Positions 36,105 to 47,410 of a DNA stretch of 64,000 nt are shown here, one piece after another. The position numbers and the translations under genes were made by a program. Source of the DNA: Ovis canadensis (Eukaryota; Chordata; Mammalia; Artiodactyla; Bovidae); contig NC_091251.1 in assembly GCF_042477335.2 (NCBI RefSeq), positions 87,001,501 to 87,065,500 of the forward strand. The letters are read 5' to 3'. Below the pieces are notes generated by a model that worked only from the letters and a program-made list of their open reading frames with translations, ran no database searches and was not told the DNA's origin. Every line of letters begins with the position of its first letter. The first letter of the stretch is position 1.

Positions 36105-36285
36105 CAATTTTCATTCAGCAACATTTACTGAGTACACACCATGCTGCAGAGAATCGAACAAGCCAAAGTCCTGGCCTTCAAGTTGCCCACGGTCTAGTTG
36201 GGAGACCAACATATGGATAACTGTGGTAACTGATTCTTATTTAGCAGTTGCTCCATGACACACCTCCTTATAGTAACCCTAAACC
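36105..36285 (-). repeat. L2/MIR-like remnant, left part
   Basis: TTCATTCAGCAACATTTACT, GAGTACACACCATGCTGCAG and GAGACCAACATATGGATAAC are L2-like. The following MIR-like tail (TAACCCTAAACCCTAGG) is interrupted by the SINE at 36298. Confidence 0.5.
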
Positions 36286-36297
36286 CTAGGGAAAATT

Positions 36298-36457
36298 GTG
36301 TGTTAGTTGCTCAGTTGTGTCCAGTTCTTTGTAACCCCATGGACTGTGGCCCTCCTTGCTCCTCCCCTTCTCCAGGGGATCTTCCCAACCCAGGGATTGA
36401 ACCCAGGTCTCCTGGATTGCAGGCAAATTCTTTACTACCAGAGCCACCAGGGAAGCC
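36298..36457 (-). repeat. Short Bov-tA SINE nested in a MIR
   Basis: Reverse Bov-tA missing most of the Bov-A middle. Flanked by CTAGGGAAAATT (36286-36297) and CTAGGGAGGATT (36458-36469), a target-site duplication with two mismatches. Confidence 0.88.
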
Positions 36458-36605
36458 CTAGGGAGGATTATCTTCCCCATTCTCAGATGAGAGAATTGAG
36501 GCACAGATTAGATGTAACCTGCTTGAGTTCATACATCTACTAAGTGACAGAGCCAGAATTTGAATCCAGGCAGTCTGGTTAGTCTGTGCATTAACATCTG
36601 CTTTA
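36458..36605 (-). repeat. MIR, right part after SINE interruption
   Basis: Reverse MIR: CCCATTCTCAGATGAGAGAA, TTGAGGCACAGATTAGATGT, CTAAGTGACAGAGCCAGAAT, TTGAATCCAGGCAGTCTGGT. Confidence 0.8.
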
Positions 36606-36639
36606 TGTTGCTGTTCTGATTATTTAAAAAATAGCAGAG

Positions 36640-37290
36640 TCAGTGCAAAATAAGGAGATAATACACAATAATATCAAAACCTAAATCAGTGGGAGAGGGA
36701 GGTCTCCAGAGGACTTTCTGGAGGTGATTGATTCTTAAAAGATATGTGGTGGGTTCAGACAGTTGGCTGAAAACAGACAGTTAAAAACCAGTTAGCATGA
36801 ATAAATATGGAGATAAGAAATACGTGAAGTATATGGAGTTGGAGGATGGGGGAGGTGGCAAGCAGTTTGATGCTGCTTGTCTGAAGTGTGAAGCAGTAAG
36901 TAACCACGTAGGAGACTAGATGGGTGGACAGGAAGGGCTTTTGTATGCTTTCCTTAAGGAGTTTGCATTTCAGTCTGAGGGTATGTGAAAGGACTCAGAG
37001 AAGCAGAATGACAGGGTCTGATTTTTGTTCTTTATGAATCATCTGAGGGTGAAGGATAGATTTGAGGGACCAGTTAAGGAGCCTGTTGTAATAATTTAGG
37101 AGTAAAGATAGATGCTTCAAAGGACAGGAAAGGTAAGGATGGGATAGAGGGGCAAATTTGAGAAATATTTAGTGAGAAAATTGGCAAGACTTAGTTAACT
37201 GTGAGGCAGAAGTCCTAGGTGACTCACGAGTATCCTGGGTGGTTAGTGCATGATGGAGGCGGGGGAAGAGCAGTTTTAGGTGGGTCCCAG
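36640..37290 (-). repeat. Probable old L2-type LINE remnant
   Basis: Purine-rich antisense text (GGTCTCCAGAGGACTTTCTG, CAGAATGACAGGGTCTGATT, AGCCTGTTGTAATAATTTAG) similar in kind to 22200-23060. Family uncertain. Confidence 0.4.
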
Positions 37291-38099
37291 ACAAAGTCAC
37301 AGAGTAAGTATGTTGAAGAATAAGGTTCCACAAAATGAACCCTAAGAATACGAATGCCACGTGCAAAAAGGGACTTCCTGGTGAAGCTGCCTTTTGCTGA
37401 GACAAGCCTTCTGTTCAACCAGTGCCCTCTGGTGGTCAGAAGATGCCATGTTGCCTCCTCAGGATGAACAGATCAAAATGCAGACTGAATTAAATGCGTT
37501 TCCTCTTCCACTCCTGGAGAGAGAGAATATTTCAGCAGTCACTATGTTTCCTTTGCATTCTGTGTGAATAAATTCATTTCCTAGACCTAGCACCTTGACT
37601 ACAGTAACACCTCAGTTATTCAGAAGTTCTTTGGTTGACAACCTCAGCAAAGAGTAAGGCAGTTTGTTGCCTATCAAAAATTAAGATAGGTTAAACAAAG
37701 TGCATGAATTAAAACCTTATCATACTCATAGAACACTTCCCTGGGTCCTCACAGAAAATTAAATTATTTATGTAGACTCAGTTTCAATGAGTTTTTGTTG
37801 AATTTCATAACCCATAACAGAAGTGCTGGGCTACAGGAGATCAACAGACCTTTTAGAAGTAATAGCAGTTGCCTGGACAAGTAAGGAGACAGAAAAATAC
37901 TAACCACCCCACAAACTATACTCTCCAAAAGTGTAACAGCCTCAGGCCATTTTGTGTAGGTGCGAACAAACCTTGCAAATTTGAACAGTTCCTATTTTTC
38001 AGAAAAAACTGATGCAGAAGAGCTAGTAGCCAGCCATGTGTTGCTGTATGTGGGGGGCAGCTGTTGGAATTGGAGGAGGAGCCCCAGACCAGAATTAAA

Positions 38100-38235
38100 G
38101 AGACCAAGGCCCTATCCTGTCATCTACAAAAATTAGATATGACTTTGAGTATATGACTTAATTTCTCAGGGCCTCAGTTTGTTTTCTCATCTATAAAGCA
38201 GCAGGTTGAACTTGATCACTTGGTAAAATTCTGTG
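38100..38235 (+). repeat. MIR fragment
   Basis: Forward MIR: GTATATGACTTAATTTCTCA, GGGCCTCAGTTTGTTTTCTC, ATCTATAAAGCAGCAGGTTG. Confidence 0.65.
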
Positions 38236-38309
38236 AATTTTGTTCACAATGATGATATTAATGTTTAAGAAAAATTCCATTGCTCTTGGATTGGAAAGAC
38301 AGTTTTCAT

Positions 38310-38455
38310 CTCTGGTTTATATAAGAGTTCCATGAGGAGTATGGTTATCTCTGTTTTATAGTTGAGAAACCAGGCTCAGAGAGGTGAAGAAAATTTGTAG
38401 TTGGGTAAGTAGTAGGGCTGGTATTCAAATCTATCAGTGTCTGCTCCCTGGGTTC
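38310..38455 (-). repeat. MIR fragment
   Basis: Reverse MIR: CTGTTTTATAGTTGAGAAAC, CAGGCTCAGAGAGGTGAAGA, AGTAGGGCTGGTATTCAAAT. Confidence 0.7.
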
Positions 38456-38465
38456 TTAATATTTT

Positions 38466-38595
38466 CATTTAACAAGCATGCATTAAGTGCCAACTCCATG
38501 GGAATTGTGCTAGGCACAGGGAACACAAAATCCATTAAGCCTTGTCCCTGTCTTGGAGAGCTGAGTGTAGTAGGCATTGCTGTATAGTCCCTCTA
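38466..38595 (-). repeat. L2 3' end
   Basis: Reverse L2: TTTAACAAGCATGCATTAAG, TGCTAGGCACAGGGAACACA, CCTTGTCCCTGTCTTGGAGA. Confidence 0.6.
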
Positions 38596-38629
38596 TTAGT
38601 GCTAAAGGTGCAAATATTAATACTACTAT

Positions 38630-38850
38630 AGAACGGGTTGGCGCTAGTGGTGAAGAAGCTGCCTACTAATGCAGGAGACTTAAGAGACGCGGCTTCGATC
38701 CCTGGGGGGAAGATCCGTTGGAGCCGGGCATGGCAACCCACTCCAGTGGTCTTGCCTGGAGACTTACATGGACAGAGGAGCCTGGCGGACTACAGTCCAT
38801 AGGGTCACACAGAGTGAATCACGACTGAATTGACAGCATGGCATGCACTG
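38630..38850 (+). repeat. Bov-tA SINE
   Basis: Forward Bov-tA: GGCGCTAGTGGTGAAGAAGC, GCTTCGATCCCTGGGGGGAA, AGGAGCCTGGCGGACTACAG, CACGACTGAATTGACAGCAT. Confidence 0.9.
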
Positions 38851-39324
38851 CACAGCATAGCACAGTTAGGATGAACTAATACACAGCCTCATTGGGGTTT
38901 TTAAAGACTTTATGGTGTGAGGACAGAATGGAGCCACCATTTATAGCTTTGTTTCTATGGGAATATGTTTCAGGTTCCAAATAACTTAAAGTTTTGGAAC
39001 ATAACCCAGTATAATTTCAGAACTTCCTGTACTAAGTACTGAATTTGCAGTCTAATAATCAGTCAGGATGCCTGTTCTAAAAAGTGAATAAAATTTTCTA
39101 AACTTGATCATGACTGTCCAGTTTCAGTATCTTGAATAAAAACCTGTTCTCTTTAGGAAACAAACCTGTATAACCAGTTCTTCCTGGAAATCTCAAGGAG
39201 AAAACCTAAAGAATTTTACTGAGGTTAAATTTAGAGATTGGAGCACTGTATACCCTGGAAAATGGTATTCTAGGAAGAACTTTGCCAAGGTGACCTTATT
39301 TTTATAGGCGGCAAAGGCATTAAG

Positions 39325-39495
39325 GCTATGATCTCAAGCTCAAGAGTCGTATTGCTTGTGTTCTAATCTCACCAAGTACTCTGTGGCCTTAGGAAGGTTA
39401 TAGAACATTGTGTTCTGTTTTCTTATCTGGAAATGGGTCTTAGAACATACTTTGTAGGATTGTTACGAGGATTAAATGATAAAATGATGTACATA
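39325..39495 (+). repeat. MIR SINE
   Basis: Forward MIR: TCAAGAGTCGTATTGCTTGT, CTGTGGCCTTAGGAAGGTTA, TGTAGGATTGTTACGAGGAT, TAAATGATAAAATGATGTAC. Confidence 0.75.
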
Positions 39496-39916
39496 TTTAA
39501 ATGCACATATACATGTTTTATATATAATACTGTATGTCTTACTGTTATTGACTTGCCAGGCTCCAGTTTAAGCAGATATATGTTACACACACATACAGAC
39601 ACATCTGCTTGATAGTAAGGCTAGTGAAACAAATTTATCTTCCCTCCCGTTACATTTTCAAGCTTTTATTTTTGCTGATGTGTACCTCTCCCCAATTTTT
39701 TACATACACACCAATGCAGATATCCGAAATGTCTTTCCCCTTGCTGTCTACTTTTCTTTCTTATCCTCACTTATGGAGACTTTAGTCAAATCCTTCCTAA
39801 AGGCCACCGTTCTAGTACAATTCATGCTTTTCTCTTTCTAAACTCTTACTGAACTTTATTGAATATAATCTAGTATTTTTCTCAAATTGTTTCTTGGTCT
39901 AAAATGTAATCCCTCA

Positions 39917-40038
39917 GGGAATTCCCTGGTGGTCAAGTGATTTAGGACCCTGCACATTCACTGCCGGGGGCTCGGGTTCAGTCTGTGGTTGAGGAACTAA
40001 GATCCCACAAGCTGCACCGCTCAGCAAAATAAAAAAAT
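39917..40038 (+). repeat. CHR-type SINE
   Basis: Forward CHR SINE (GGGAATTCCCTGGTGGTCAA; GGTTGAGGAACTAAGATCCC; A-rich tail) flanked by a perfect 16-bp target-site duplication (AAAATGTAATCCCTCA) at 39901-39916 and 40039-40054. This good preservation is notable for a family shared beyond ruminants. Confidence 0.93.
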
Positions 40039-40369
40039 AAAATGTAATCCCTCATATGTAATTAGCTCTACTGTATACCATCCTTCTCCACCGTCCACCT
40101 CAGTGCTTTATGCTGTTAGGAACATTGTGGGTGTTTAATACATTCTGATATTCTGGTTTATAAGCAGAAGAGAATCCTTTCACTATATTTCAGGCTTCTT
40201 AAAATCTAGTCTATAGCCCTCAAGTCAAGTCCATATACATTTATCATATAAGACATAGAAATAGATATGAGGAAATGAATGTATGTACTTAACAATAACC
40301 TTTGAGACCCAGAGGTAATTTGTTAGTAGTTCAGAGATTGGGATGCTGAACTGTAAACTCAACTGCGTA

Positions 40370-40574
40370 TGTGTGTGTACTTAGTCGTGTTTGACTCTTT
40401 GTGACCCTGTGGACTGTAGCCCCCTAGGCTCCTCTGTCCGTGGGATTTTTCCAGGCAAGAAGACTGGAGTGGGTTGTCATTTCCTTTTCCAGGGATCTTC
40501 CCAACCCAGGGATTGAACTCACCTCTCTTGCATTGGCAGAAGATTCTTCACCACTGAGCCACCTGGGAAGCCCT
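40370..40574 (-). repeat. Bov-tA SINE
   Basis: Reverse Bov-tA: TTAGTCGTGTTTGACTCTTT, GGATTGAACTCACCTCTCTT, CTGAGCCACCTGGGAAGCCC. Confidence 0.92.
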
Positions 40575-40657
40575 GAGCTATGCAAATGGTTCTCAGAAGA
40601 GTGTTCTTAGTAATGCAAGTCAGTGACACAGATTAGAGGGTGGTTATTCGCCTTATC

Positions 40658-40917
40658 AGAGAAGGCAATGGCAACCCACTCTAGTACTCTTGCCTGGAAA
40701 ATCCTATGGATGCAGGAGCCTGGTAGGCTGCAGTCCATGGGGTCGCTAAGAGTCTGACACAACTGAGCGACTTCACTTTCACTTTTCACTTTCACGCATT
40801 GGAGAAGGAAATGGCAACCCACTCCAGTGTTCTTGCCTGGAGAATCCCAGGGACGGCGGAGCCTGGTGGGCTGCTGTCTATGGGGTCGCACAGAGTTGGA
40901 CACGACTGAAGTGACTT
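40658..40917 (+). repeat. Bov-A2 dimeric SINE
   Basis: Forward dimer: AGAGAAGGCAATGGCAACCC, linker CACTTTTCACTTTCACGCAT, second unit ending GACTGAAGTGACTTAGC and running into an (AGC)n tail. Confidence 0.93.
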
Positions 40918-40937
40918 AGCAGCAGCAGCAGCAGCAG
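40918..40937. repeat. (AGC)n tail microsatellite of a Bov-A2
   Basis: Six AGC units at the 3' end of the SINE, the usual ruminant SINE-associated microsatellite. Confidence 0.85.
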
Positions 40938-41789
40938 TAGGGCAACAGAAACATCAAGCAAAACTGTTTTTTTCCATTTAAGAGATTTAGCAATGAAGGA
41001 AAAGTATTTCTGAAACCTTACTATGTCAATGAGAAATTTACTGAAGTAGCTTAAAATATAATTTAGGGAACACATCTACTGAATAAGATTAGATGCACAT
41101 ATATAGACACAGCCACATTACAGATGGAGTTCTGGGTAGTTTTTTTGTGCAAGGATCTTAATAAATCTCATGTTAAGGACTCATGCCCAATCTTTGCTGA
41201 CTATTCTTTGCAGAAGGGCACACTGCAAGGAGTATGTAGTAATCACTGTTTAGTGGTTAGTACCATCTGGATGGTCAGGAATCCCAGTTCCTACTTTACC
41301 ACAGTTAACCCTCCTCGATACATTGTTTTAACAGCACTACATCATTGTCCTTCTGTGAAATAAGCCTGTGGGACCAGATTAGATCTCTAAGCTCTAAAAG
41401 CCTCTGAATATCTAAATTACTGAATATTCTTAATGTGCTTGGTAGCTGGTTTTGAATTTGAGAAAGCTGGTTAAACTTTTTCAAACTAAAAGTCTCACAG
41501 GAATTTAGATCCTTCACCCATGATTCCACCTCCTGCCTTTCTGTTTGTTTTTGTTTTGGTGTTATTAAGCCACCTTAAAGCTTTTCTGAATGAGGTGTAA
41601 CAAGAAGAGAGTTGTTCATGCTAATGTGTGAATGATTGCTAGTAAAGGTTACTCTCCCTAAAATCAGCTTTACTCAGAACTTGGTTGTATTGTTGTAGAA
41701 ACTAGTTTTAGATCAGCCTAAGAGCTGTAGTGTTAGCATTAATTTTTGACAAAAAGGTACTTGTTCAGCTTCCAGCTGTATGAGGGGAA

Positions 41790-41885
41790 GATAGAAATAC
41801 AGAGACATGGTGGTGGTGGGATTCATACTCAGGTCTGTTGGACCCTGAGCCCTTGTTCTGTCCATCACAGCACATTGCCTTCGTG
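41790..41885 (-). repeat. MIR-like fragment
   Basis: TGGGATTCATACTCAGGTCT, GTTGGACCCTGAGCCCTTGT, CATCACAGCACATTGCCTT resembles the reverse MIR end. Confidence 0.5.
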
Positions 41886-42359
41886 CATAGTATGTATGTG
41901 TTGAGCAAAGTAACTCATCTAGAACAATAAATTGCCCTCAGTGATGTATCCTTGAGATTATAGGATACCTATGTTGTTGCTGATTCTCAGTACTCTATAC
42001 AGTGCCTGGTACACCAGAATACTCGATTTTTGAGTTAATGTGTGTTAAAATGCTGTTGATTCTCTTACTTGTTTTAGTGTTTTGTTTAACACAGAATGTA
42101 TGTTCACTAAGTGAGTTATAACTGTAGCTACAGATGTGCCTATCATATTGGTCTATGTGGCTGCATTCATTTTGGTTGCTGACCATAAAACTGCTTTTCC
42201 TTTAGATTACAAAGGTCTTTGGAACTTTTAAGCTCTTAATGTCAATATTTCAAGCACAAGATATTTAAACCTGAAAGTTTTAACAGATAAACTGCTGGCT
42301 TTCATACGGATGGGCTCTTATTTAGAAGGAAATTTTAAGACTGCCTAGTCAGACTTCCC

Positions 42360-42619
42360 AGAGAAGGCAGTGGCACCCCACTCCAGTACTCTTGCTTGGA
42401 AAATCCCATGGACAGAGGAGCCTGGTAGGCTGCAGTCCATGGGGTCACGAAGAGTTGGACATGACTGAGCAACTTCACTTTCATGCATTGGAGAAGGAAA
42501 TGGCAACCCACTCCAGTGTTCTTCCCTGGAGAATCCCAGGGACGGGGTAGCCTGGTGGGCTGCCGTCTATGGGGTCTCACAGTCGGACATGACGGAAGCG
42601 ACTTAGCATCAGCAGCAAC
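42360..42619 (+). repeat. Bov-A2 dimeric SINE
   Basis: Forward Bov-A2 dimer with CAGCAGCAAC tail. Perfect 13-bp target-site duplication (AGTCAGACTTCCC) at 42347-42359 and 42620-42632. Confidence 0.96.
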
Positions 42620-42644
42620 AGTCAGACTTCCCTCCTGTGCTTAA

Positions 42645-42897
42645 GGAAGCAACACTACCATTACAACTGCCACTATTCCTTCCATTAGTTGTCATGTGCC
42701 AAGCACTGAACATTTCACACATGGCTCCTGTGAAGCCTCATGTTTGATACCATTTTTGAGGTGTAATTATCCCCACTTTGACAGTTCAGGAAACTTGGGG
42801 TCAGTGAGGACAAACAAGTCATCTAAGGTGGCAAAGCTAAGTTGGAACTCAGGCCTGTCTGACCCACAGCCTGTGCCCTGTTCACTGCACTGTCCTT
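42645..42897 (-). repeat. MIR SINE
   Basis: Reverse MIR: GTGCCAAGCACTGAACATTT, TTATCCCCACTTTGACAGTT, CAGGAAACTTGGGGTCAGTG, TTGGAACTCAGGCCTGTCTG. Confidence 0.75.
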
Positions 42898-43051
42898 AAC
42901 AGAATTTCTCCCCTGCTTCTAAATGGGACAGTCATTATCCTCTATATGAGTTTGTTTCATTTTTTAACAACTCTTATTATTAGAAGAAAATTTGAGATAA
43001 TATCTATCCTTCTACCTCTTTATTCATTAAAGGTCTCTCTGAATCCTGTAG

Positions 43052-43251
43052 AACAGTGGTGTCCCCAATCTTTTTGACACCAGGGACCGGTTTCGTGGAA
43101 GGCAAGTTTTCCAAGGTCTGGGGCCAGGGGGGTAGTTTTGGGATGAGTCAAGTGCATTACATTTATTATGCACTTTATTATTATGTATTTCGTCAGCTCC
43201 ACCTCAGATCATTAGGCATTAAATCCTGGAGGTTGGGGACCCTTGCTGTAA
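43052..43251. repeat. hAT-like nonautonomous DNA transposon (MER1 group)
   Basis: Terminal inverted repeats are visible: the left end reads CAGTGGTGTCCCCAATC and the right end is the reverse complement of CAGCAAGGGTCCCCAACC. The body (CACCAGGGACCGGTTTCGTG, CTCCACCTCAGATCATTAGG) is familiar from mammalian hAT-Charlie/MER1-type elements. A flanking 8-bp duplication is not clear. Confidence 0.7.
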
Positions 43252-44619
43252 AATGTCTATAGATCTAGAGATCTCATCCTACATAAAATGGGCTTGAAGG
43301 GGGTCAATATTTGTGTGTGAGTGTGTGTGAAAGTTTTTTGTTGTTTTATGTTATTGTAATTTTTAAAACTTCGTAGTCTGTGGTTATTTACTTGACTTTC
43401 CATCCTGAAAACTTTTCTCATTTTCTTTTATAGCCTTCATTCATAAATATAATTTTATAAAGGCCACATGGCAGTAAATTTTAGGAAGTGGATTTACCTT
43501 GGTTTACTTACAACTCCCTTATTACCACGCATTTCGAGTTATAAATAACACTGATAAATACCTGAGCATACATTGCATTTTGTATATAGCTACATACTGA
43601 ACATGACTCAATTCTGGTACAGATATCTAAGTTACACAAGGTTGAAATATTATACCTGCTTGTAATACTATTTGATCTGGCTTATAGAAAAGGCCAGACG
43701 TTTCAATTTAAAGATGGCTGTAGGTCTCATAAGCCATCTTCATTTCACCAGGGGCACGTCCCCACTGTGTAACTCTGATTTCAGGCAGGAAAAAAACAAG
43801 CAGGGTGATCTTTAGGCAGTAGGGGAAAGGGGTATGTGACCCACATGTGATTTGTGACAAACAGATAAAAAGCAAGTAGAAGTAAGTAAATTTAGATAAT
43901 TTCTAATATCATTGCAGGGATTAAAAGGTTTTGAGATGTGAATGTTTTATTTCTATGAACAGCTTGTTCAGTTGTTCTTTTATGTTCAGTCAAATTGCAT
44001 AGGAACTTGTTTTCAAGTAGAAGATAGATTCTGAAATTTTATTTATACAGGTTAAAAATTAAGGCTGAAATTGGATCTTATTTTAGCTTTGTAATATAAT
44101 CGGACTTACAGTGCTCCTGTCTTTATCCAGCATCAGCTCTGTATATTAAAAATATTTATATGTTGATAAGTGAAGAAAATTAGTTGCAGAAGGTATATAC
44201 AGTACAATATCATTTAGGTTAAAAAAAAATTTTTTTAAACCAAAGCAAAACTATTTGTCTGGCATGTAGTGGGTACTCAATAGCTGTTGACTCTGTATGT
44301 ATGCATATAAACAGATTTGAAGATAAATAATTGGAGAGGTTATCTCTGGAAAGAGGTATGTGACCTAAGGTGTGTTTTTATTTTATGTACTTTTATGTTT
44401 TAATTTTTTTCAGTAAGCATGTGTTACTTTTGTATACCTTTTTTTTAATAATTGAAAAATGAAGAAAAATTTATAATCTAAGGACAGATACCTCCTTCCC
44501 AAATAGGTCCCGTTTCTTTATACAGAATTACTCTTTCTCTAATAAATTAAGAAACAGGCATTGACCAAACCTATTTGCTTAGTGCCATTTGCATGTAGTC
44601 TAATAAGCTTTAGTGAGTA

Positions 44620-44885
44620 GAATTTTTCTAAGGAAACTTTCAAACATACAAAAATAGAATTATGTCTACTTCCTAGCTTCAATAGTTATCACCACAGGAC
44701 CAATCTTGTATCATTTATAGCCCTATACCCACCCCACTAGATTATTCTCAAGCATATCTTAGATGTATCATTTCATCAGTAAACACAGCAGTATGTGTAT
44801 CTAAAAGATAGGATGCTTTTAACACAGCCAAATTCCCTGCATCACACTTAAGGATGAGCAATAATTCCTTTATATCAATCACCTG
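44620..44885 (-). repeat. L1ME-type fragment
   Basis: AACTTTCAAACATACAAAAA, CACCACAGGACCAATCTTGT, CATTTCATCAGTAAACACAG, AGCAATAATTCCTTTATATC match the usual antisense L1ME 3' text. Confidence 0.65.
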
Positions 44886-45268
44886 AAGAGTTTTTTTTAA
44901 TATTTGGCAATTGAATTACTTTCAATTCAAATTGCTATTTTATTTGCTTTCACTGTTTGTATTCTTTAAGTACTTTAAAACTAGTGTCTTTTTTCCTTTC
45001 AAATTTAGTTTTAAATTGCATGTTTCCTTCTAGAGTTGTAATGAAACCAAAATGATGGGTTTTGCTTTTGATAACTTTGCTTGTATTTCTTAAAAATGAG
45101 AAGCTTGAATAAATGGCTGGGTGTCTTCAAGTTTTAAAAGTGATTCAGGTATATATTAATTGAGTTTTACAATGTTAGAATGGACAGCTCTTTTTTTTTC
45201 AAGTGCTTTTCTGATTTCTTGTCTGATTTTAATGTTTTTGTTTTACATAGGTCTCTAATTAATAGAAG

Positions 45269-47410
45269 ATGGCAAAGCCCAGCCACAGCAGCTACGTCCT
45301 TCAGCAGCTAAACAACCAAAGGGAATGGGGTTTTCTCTGTGACTGTTGTATTGCAATTGATGACATTTACTTTCAAGCACACAAAGCAGTTCTAGCTGCT
45401 TGTAGCTCCTATTTTAGAATGTTTTTCATGAACCATCAGCATAGTACTGCACAACTGAATCTCAGCAACATGAAAATTAGTGCTGAGTGTTTTGATCTCA
45501 TTTTGCAGTTCATGTATTTAGGAAAAATTATGACAGCCCCTTCCAGTTTTGAACAGTTTAAAGTGGCAATGAACTACCTACAGCTGTACAATGTTCCTGA
45601 CTGCTTAGAAGACATACAGGATGCAGATTGTTCTAGTTCAAAATGTTCATCTTCTGCTTCTAGCAAACAGAACAGCAAAATGATATTTGGGGTGAGAATG
45701 TATGAAGACACTGTGGCTAGAAATGGCAGTGAAGCTAATAGGTGGTGTGCAGAGCCAAGTTCAACAGTGAATACACCACATAATAGAGAGCCTGATGAAG
45801 AGTCGTTGCAATTAGGTAATTTTCCTGAGCCATTATTTGATGTATGTAAAAAGAGTTCTGTGTCCAAATTATCTACTCCAAAAGAACGTGTATCACGACG
45901 CTTTGGACGGAGTTTTACCTGTGATAGCTGTGGATTTGGCTTTAGCTGTGAAAAATTATTAGATGAGCATGTGCTAACCTGTACTAACAGACATTCATAC
46001 CAAAACACAAGATCCTATCATAGATTAGTGGATATTAGAGATGGAAAAGACGGTAATATCAAAGCTGAATTTGGTGAAAAGGATTCTTCTAAAACCTTTT
46101 CTGCACAGACAGACAAATACAGAGGAGACACAAGCCAGGCTGCTGATGATTCAGCTTCAACCACTGGAAGCAGAAAAAGTAGCACAGTGGAGTCTGAACT
46201 AGCCAGTGAAGAAAAGAGCAGAGCCGCTGAGAGGAAAAGAATCATCATTAAGATGGAACCAGAGGATATTCCTACAGATGAACTGAAAGACTTTAACATT
46301 ATTAAAGTTACTGATAAAGACTGTAATGAGTCCACTGACAATGATGAGTTAGAAGACGAAGCTGAAGAGCCATTTTATAGATATTATGTTGAAGAAGATG
46401 TCAGTATTAAAAAAAGTGGGAGGAAAACTCTAAAACCTCGGATGTCAATAAATGCTGATGAAAGAGGTGGTTTAGAAAATATGAGGCCCCCGAACAATAG
46501 CAGCCCTGTACAAGAGGATACTGAAAATGCTTCTTGTGAGCTGTGTGGGCTCACAATAACTGAGGAGGACCTGTCATCTCATTACTTGGCCAAACACATC
46601 GAAAATATCTGTGCATGTGGCAAATGTGGACAAATACTTGTGAAGGGTAGACAGCTTCAGGAGCATGCCCAGAGATGCGGAGAGCCCCAAGATCTAACAA
46701 TGAACGGGTTAGGAAATGCCGAGGAGAAGATGGATATGGAAGAGAATCCTGATGAACAGTCAGAAATAAGGGATATGTTTGTTGAAATGTTGGATGATTT
46801 TAGAGACAATCATTTCCAGATAAACAGTATCCAAAAGAAGCAGTTATTTAAACACTCTGCCTGTCCTTTTCGATGTCCTAATTGTGGCCAGCGATTTGAA
46901 ACTGAAAATCTAGTGGTTGAACATATGTCTAGCTGCCTAGACCAAGACGTGTTTAAGAGTGCCATCATGGAAGAGAATGAAAGAGATCACAGACGAAAGC
47001 ATTTTTGTAACCTGTGTGGGAAAGGATTTTATCAGCGGTGTCACTTAAGAGAACACTATACTGTTCATACCAAGGAAAAACAGTTTGTTTGTCAGACATG
47101 TGGGAAGCAGTTTTTAAGAGAACGTCAGTTGCGCCTGCACAATGACATGCACAAAGGCATGGCCAGGTATGTCTGTTCCATTTGTGATCAAGGCAACTTC
47201 AGAAAACATGACCATGTACGGCATATGATTTCTCATTTATCTGCTGGTGAGACTATATGCCAGGTCTGCTTTCAGATATTTCCAAATAATGAACAGTTGG
47301 AGCAGCACATGGATATTCATCTGTATACATGTGGAATATGTGGAGCAAAATTTAACTTGAGGAAAGATATGAGATCACATTATAATGCCAAGCATTTGAA
47401 AAGAACATAA
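45269..47410 (+). CDS. ZBTB1: ZBTB1, BTB/C2H2 zinc-finger protein, 713 aa
   Basis: Complete single-exon coding region; an acceptor TTTTACATAG ends at 45250, 18 nt before the ATG, and 713 aa is the length I know for human ZBTB1. The BTB dimerisation domain covers about residues 20-115. A UBZ4-like C2HC ubiquitin-binding finger follows (C218, C221, H234, C238), then an acidic linker with an IKME SUMO motif (Lys328), a C2H2-like pair around residues 425-470, and C-terminal fingers from about residue 530 to 710, one starting at C580 ([10 protein letters not shown]). Known roles are transcriptional repression with KAP1, recruitment of RAD18 for PCNA ubiquitination and translesion DNA synthesis, and lymphoid development. 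The gene is transcribed away from ZBTB25 from the shared island. A good internal donor after residue 632 could give a shorter isoform. The reading frame is intact. Confidence 0.98.
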   Translation: MAKPSHSSYVLQQLNNQREWGFLCDCCIAIDDIYFQAHKAVLAACSSYFRMFFMNHQHSTAQLNLSNMKISAECFDLILQFMYLGKIMTAPSSFEQFKVAMNYLQLYNVPDCLEDIQDADCSSSKCSSSASSKQNSKMIFGVRMYEDTVARNGSEANRWCAEPSSTVNTPHNREPDEESLQLGNFPEPLFDVCKKSSVSKLSTPKERVSRRFGRSFTCDSCGFGFSCEKLLDEHVLTCTNRHSYQNTRSYHRLVDIRDGKDGNIKAEFGEKDSSKTFSAQTDKYRGDTSQAADDSASTTGSRKSSTVESELASEEKSRAAERKRIIIKMEPEDIPTDELKDFNIIKVTDKDCNESTDNDELEDEAEEPFYRYYVEEDVSIKKSGRKTLKPRMSINADERGGLENMRPPNNSSPVQEDTENASCELCGLTITEEDLSSHYLAKHIENICACGKCGQILVKGRQLQEHAQRCGEPQDLTMNGLGNAEEKMDMEENPDEQSEIRDMFVEMLDDFRDNHFQINSIQKKQLFKHSACPFRCPNCGQRFETENLVVEHMSSCLDQDVFKSAIMEENERDHRRKHFCNLCGKGFYQRCHLREHYTVHTKEKQFVCQTCGKQFLRERQLRLHNDMHKGMARYVCSICDQGNFRKHDHVRHMISHLSAGETICQVCFQIFPNNEQLEQHMDIHLYTCGICGAKFNLRKDMRSHYNAKHLKRT

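Larger units (their letters stand above)
31586..45250 (+). other. ZBTB1: ZBTB1 intron 1 (inferred)
   Basis: About 13.7 kb between the donor at 31586 and the acceptor at 45250. It contains the repeats listed separately. The parts 32000-33700, 33860-34980 and 43260-44600 show no further exon or named repeat that I can support. Confidence 0.65.

Noticed and set aside
45574..46341. Antisense frames within ZBTB1
   Set aside because: Shadows of the intact 713-codon gene on the other strand.
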